A program made the position numbers and the translations under genes. Of a DNA stretch of 50,072 nt, positions 47,845-50,072 are shown one piece after another. Origin of the DNA: a virus; IMG/VR virus record IMGVR_UViG_3300043331_000099, positions 1-50,072 of that record. The stretch is one strand, 5' to 3'. How positions within the stretch are numbered: the first letter of the stretch is position 1; the number at the start of each line of letters is the position of its first letter. Under the pieces are notes generated by a model, which worked only from the letters and a program-made list of their open reading frames with translations, made no database searches and was not told the DNA's origin.

Positions 47845-48069
47845 TTAAGGAGGCATAGTAACGTGAAACCACGTTCCCCCGTATTTGTCAGTCCATTCAA
47901 GGTCATCGGAGGGAAAAGACTGTATATCGTCCGTTTCATGGAACTTAACTATGACCTCTCTCTCCTTTCGATCAACGTAGATTATGACTCCGTTTGGTTG
48001 TGTCTCATCCTCTATCCAGACTTTGTCTCCTCTCTGAGGACGCATACCTCCATTAGTTAGAATGGCCAC
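47845..48069 (-). CDS. Small SH3-like beta protein (74 aa)
   Basis: GTG start with AGGAGGAG 7 bases upstream; an ATG at 48045 is the alternative. The strands GDKVWIEDE, GVIIYVDRKEREVIVKF and FPSDDLEWTDKYGGTWFHV have the look of a small SH3/Tudor-like barrel. Overlaps the preceding gene. No function known. Confidence 0.55.
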   Translation of the reverse strand: MAILTNGGMRPQRGDKVWIEDETQPNGVIIYVDRKEREVIVKFHETDDIQSFPSDDLEWTDKYGGTWFHVTMPP

Positions 48070-48310
48070 GTAAGCTCCTCCTGAATATCCTTGTTTCTAG
48101 GATTTCCCATTTCAGCCTGTCTATAGTCTCGATGTATTTATGTGGGCTGTCCTCCCATATCCACTTGCCTTCATAGAACATGGCTACTTTCTTAGCCATG
48201 AACAGATCGTGGGTAGCTTGCCACCACTTGCCAGCCCTGACATTTAGCATGGCCATTTGTAAATGGATAGCGAGCATACCTTGTGGTATTGAATTACCCT
48301 TTCTTGCCAT
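48053..48310 (-). CDS. Helical hypothetical protein (85 aa)
   Basis: GGGGGAATT precedes ATG 48310. Almost entirely helical: GMLAIHLQMAMLNVRAGKWW, HDLFMAKKVAMFYEG, IDRLKWEILETRIFRRS. Overlaps both neighbours by about 17 bases. Family unknown. Confidence 0.55.
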   Translation of the reverse strand: MARKGNSIPQGMLAIHLQMAMLNVRAGKWWQATHDLFMAKKVAMFYEGKWIWEDSPHKYIETIDRLKWEILETRIFRRSLRGHSN

Positions 48311-48581
48311 GAGCAATTCCCCCTGCCTCTACACTGAATACACGAGGAAAGGTGCCCTCATAGTATTCACTGGTGGAGTAGAACGTGTGGTCTCCCACAC
48401 GGATAGAAGTCACGCCGATGTAGCTGGTCCAGTTGCTACACTTGTGATTGTCTACGACAATACGATGATTGCCGTAGTCGTCAAACTCCTGGTCAATGCG
48501 GTGACCAAGAAGTATGAAGTTGTCCACACTCACCTTATCGTGTTTCCTCAGTTTCGACGGTAACTTCTGGTCGATAGACAT
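48294..48581 (-). CDS. Hypothetical protein (95 aa)
   Basis: Of two adjacent ATGs, the second (48581) lies 5 bases after GGAGG. Mixed sequence (KLPSKLRKHDKVSVDNFILL, HRIVVDNHKCSNWTSYIG). The 5' part overlaps the RlpA-like gene. No motif recognised. Confidence 0.5.
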   Translation of the reverse strand: MSIDQKLPSKLRKHDKVSVDNFILLGHRIDQEFDDYGNHRIVVDNHKCSNWTSYIGVTSIRVGDHTFYSTSEYYEGTFPRVFSVEAGGIAHGKKG

Positions 48582-48954
48582 CATACCCTCCAAGCTCTCC
48601 ATGAGAGCGTTCTACCTTAACTCTAGTTAATCCTTTCTTCCATGTTAGTCCTATGGCCTTTGCAGCTGCGCTACTTAAGTCGATGCACCTCCCTTTTACG
48701 AACGGACCACGGTCCGTTATCCTCACCGTCACAGTCCTATCATTGGATAAATTGGTCACCCTCACAAGACTGTGGAAGGGTAACGTCTTATGTGCCGCAG
48801 TAAACTTGTTGTCATCGAAAGGCACTCCACTTGCTGTCTTTCTCCCGTTTGTCTCTACTAAGTAGATACTAGCGGTACAGTGTTCTGTCTTTGCCCTTGC
48901 GATATTTGGTAATAGACACAGACAGACCAGCATCATGGCGTATAGTGTACGCAT
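48535..48954 (-). CDS. RlpA-like secreted cell-wall protein (139 aa)
   Basis: Signal peptide (LYAMMLVCLCLLPNIARA) then a double-psi beta-barrel domain: ASIYLVETNGRKTASG, FTAAHKTLPFHSLVRVTN, VTVRITDRGPFVKGRCIDLS and AAAKAIG, the defining RlpA pattern with the conserved Asp in DRGPF. RlpA proteins bind or cleave glycan strands lacking peptides. GGAG lies 8 bases before ATG. It has its own export signal, unlike the M15-like lysin, so it could act early on the periplasmic wall. It is in the leftward (early-type) block, not the lysis cassette. Confidence 0.82.
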   Translation of the reverse strand: MRTLYAMMLVCLCLLPNIARAKTEHCTASIYLVETNGRKTASGVPFDDNKFTAAHKTLPFHSLVRVTNLSNDRTVTVRITDRGPFVKGRCIDLSSAAAKAIGLTWKKGLTRVKVERSHGELGGYDVYRPEVTVETEETR

Positions 48955-49020
48955 TATTTACTCCAGTGTTAACTAAATATGAATGAATAGGCAGTTTAAG
49001 GACATGCCCAGGTCCATAGT

Positions 49021-49302
49021 CTATCCTTGCCAGTAGATTGGATGGTGAACTTCTGACTGGGCCACTCGCCGCGCTACCTCGCAGTCTACGTCGCTGGCCG
49101 TCAGATTGTTGTTGTTGAGCAGCGCATCCCTGTAGAACAGGGCTCGTTGCACGGCTCTGTCGTATATAATCCACACGACAGGATCTACTGCGCCGAAGTC
49201 AGCCAGCATGATATCCTGGCTGCTATCTTCTCTTTTAAGGGCAGCGGGGCGAGATACCAGGATACACCGCCCGCTGCCCGTCCTAATAGTCATCACACGC
49301 AT
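49021..49302 (-). CDS. Hypothetical protein (93 aa)
   Basis: GAGGAG precedes three consecutive ATGs; the third (49302) has good spacing. Contains SSQDIMLADFGAVDPVVWII and NNNNLTASDVDCEVARRVAQ. No signal peptide. Follows the upstream gene closely, in the leftward run. Family unknown. Confidence 0.5.
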   Translation of the reverse strand: MRVMTIRTGSGRCILVSRPAALKREDSSQDIMLADFGAVDPVVWIIYDRAVQRALFYRDALLNNNNLTASDVDCEVARRVAQSEVHHPIYWQG

Positions 49303-49317
49303 CATCATCTCCTCTCT

Positions 49318-49695
49318 CTAGTACTCGATGGTGAAGTCTTCCATCATCTTGTCGATGATGAGCTTGGTAATGGATGGGGCCAACCCCCGATTAGGATAAC
49401 GTAGGCCGGTCAAGCCTAGGGCTTCATATGTGTCGAGTACATCGAACACCGTGATATCCCTAGTCTTGTATCTCATGCAGTTAATCTGTCCGAGCTTGTT
49501 CTCGAACAGGGCAAAATCAATGTATGCCACACCAGACTTGAGCAAGTTCTCCCTTGTCATGATCGTGACATCATCATGACTGGGCGGAGGAACACCCTTC
49601 TCCCATTGTGGTTGATGTGGAAGTATCGCACGTAGTGCGGTAGTCGCACAACGCACACATCCTCCAAGTGTAGGATCGAATGTACAGTGTATCAT
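49318..49695 (-). CDS. Hypothetical protein with N-terminal Cys motif (125 aa)
   Basis: GAGGGAAAG lies 2 bases before ATG. N-terminus MIHCTFDPTLGGCVRCATTA contains a CxxC that could bind metal. The rest is alpha/beta (VAYIDFALFENKLGQINCM, TVFDVLDTYEALGLTGLR). No family recognised. Confidence 0.55.
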   Translation of the reverse strand: MIHCTFDPTLGGCVRCATTALRAILPHQPQWEKGVPPPSHDDVTIMTRENLLKSGVAYIDFALFENKLGQINCMRYKTRDITVFDVLDTYEALGLTGLRYPNRGLAPSITKLIIDKMMEDFTIEY

Positions 49696-49707
49696 GACTT
49701 TCCCTCA

Positions 49708-49782
49708 CTAGCGAAACATTAGCTCTTCAGGCATTTGTGACAGAGTTGTGGCATCAATGTACGCATCTTCGTCTTCGTCCAT
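49708..49782 (-). CDS. Acidic microprotein (24 aa)
   Basis: GAGGGCAAG lies directly before ATG, the same ribosome-site form as its neighbours. The product MDEDEDAYIDATTLSQMPEE ends LMFR. Very acidic, so perhaps DNA-mimic-like, but too short to judge. Confidence 0.45.
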   Translation of the reverse strand: MDEDEDAYIDATTLSQMPEELMFR

Positions 49783-49791
49783 CTTGCCCTC

Positions 49792-49989
49792 TTACATGTA
49801 AACCGCAGGAACGGGATACCTAGGCTTTTCTTTGCCCAGAAGATAGAGGTATTCGAAGTATTGTCGGTTCTTACGCACTTCTCCTTCGCTGTTTACGATC
49901 CAGTCAGCACCATATTTTACATTTATGGCACAGTACCTAGGGGCTTTTTTAAAGTCTCCTCTGTTATTCCAATAGATTTTGGGAGTCAT
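49792..49989 (-). CDS. Hypothetical protein (65 aa)
   Basis: GAGGGCAAG precedes ATG. Basic, aromatic-rich protein (MTPKIYWNNRGDFKKAPRYC, NRQYFEYLYLLGKEKPRYP). Rightmost confirmed gene, first of the leftward run within the window. Upstream of it, 49990-50072 holds only an 8-codon GTG frame after GAGGGAAAAG. Function unknown. Confidence 0.55.
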   Translation of the reverse strand: MTPKIYWNNRGDFKKAPRYCAINVKYGADWIVNSEGEVRKNRQYFEYLYLLGKEKPRYPVPAVYM

Positions 49990-50072
49990 CTTGCCCTCAC
50001 TGAGTTGAGATTTTGGCTAGACTAGCTCAATCTTGCTGGCCACCTTTTCCCTCACTTTCTACGGGACCTTCT

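Overview
This window looks like a complete, or nearly complete, genome of a short-tailed (podovirus-type) bacteriophage. The virion module runs in the T7-like order: large terminase, portal, scaffold, capsid, fibres, tail-tube proteins A and B, three internal virion proteins. The replication set is also T7-like: family A DNA polymerase, Zn-primase/helicase, endonuclease I, exonuclease. No RNA polymerase gene is visible, and sigma70-type promoters are present, so transcription probably uses the host enzyme. The host is not shown directly. Several small proteins (a CxxC zinc ribbon, a Cys-rich secreted protein, a secreted HExxH protein) resemble phage proteins I associate with alphaproteobacterial hosts; this is a weak inference.

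Layout. 1-600: no genes, only a dense run of inverted repeats. 682-1497: leftward microproteins. About 1511-1559: a two-way promoter with a shared palindromic -10. 1569-30921: one rightward block holding small secreted/membrane proteins, beta-rich surface proteins (one with about 20 copies of a 20-residue repeat), terminase, portal, scaffold, capsid, fibres, lysis genes (M15-like peptidase and a peptidoglycan-binding gene broken by an in-frame TAA), tail tube and ejection proteins. 30950-30984: a two-way terminator where the blocks converge. 31059-50072: a leftward block with small overlapping genes, endonuclease I, a PD-(D/E)XK nuclease, an approximately 1.23 kb gene-free and highly structured stretch (34856-36089), a putative ssDNA-binding protein, DNA polymerase with a nested HNH gene, SLOG/DUF4326 genes, uracil-DNA glycosylase, primase-helicase, a tRNA-Leu(UAA), an RlpA-like secreted protein and further small genes. 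If the molecule is circular or terminally redundant, the leftward genes at 682-1497 and those at the right end form one transcription direction, with the hairpin-rich 1-600 region inside it.

The two most unusual items are (i) the 1.23 kb candidate giant structured RNA at 34856-36089 on the minus strand, with many perfect helices, long-range closing stems, a tRNA-like 5' subdomain and a recurring CATTAG motif; and (ii) a DNA polymerase gene in which an HNH endonuclease gene fills, in another frame, an approximately 117-codon insertion between thumb and palm while the polymerase frame stays open. All structure calls were made by eye from complementarity. Family names come from recognised motifs, not from database searches.
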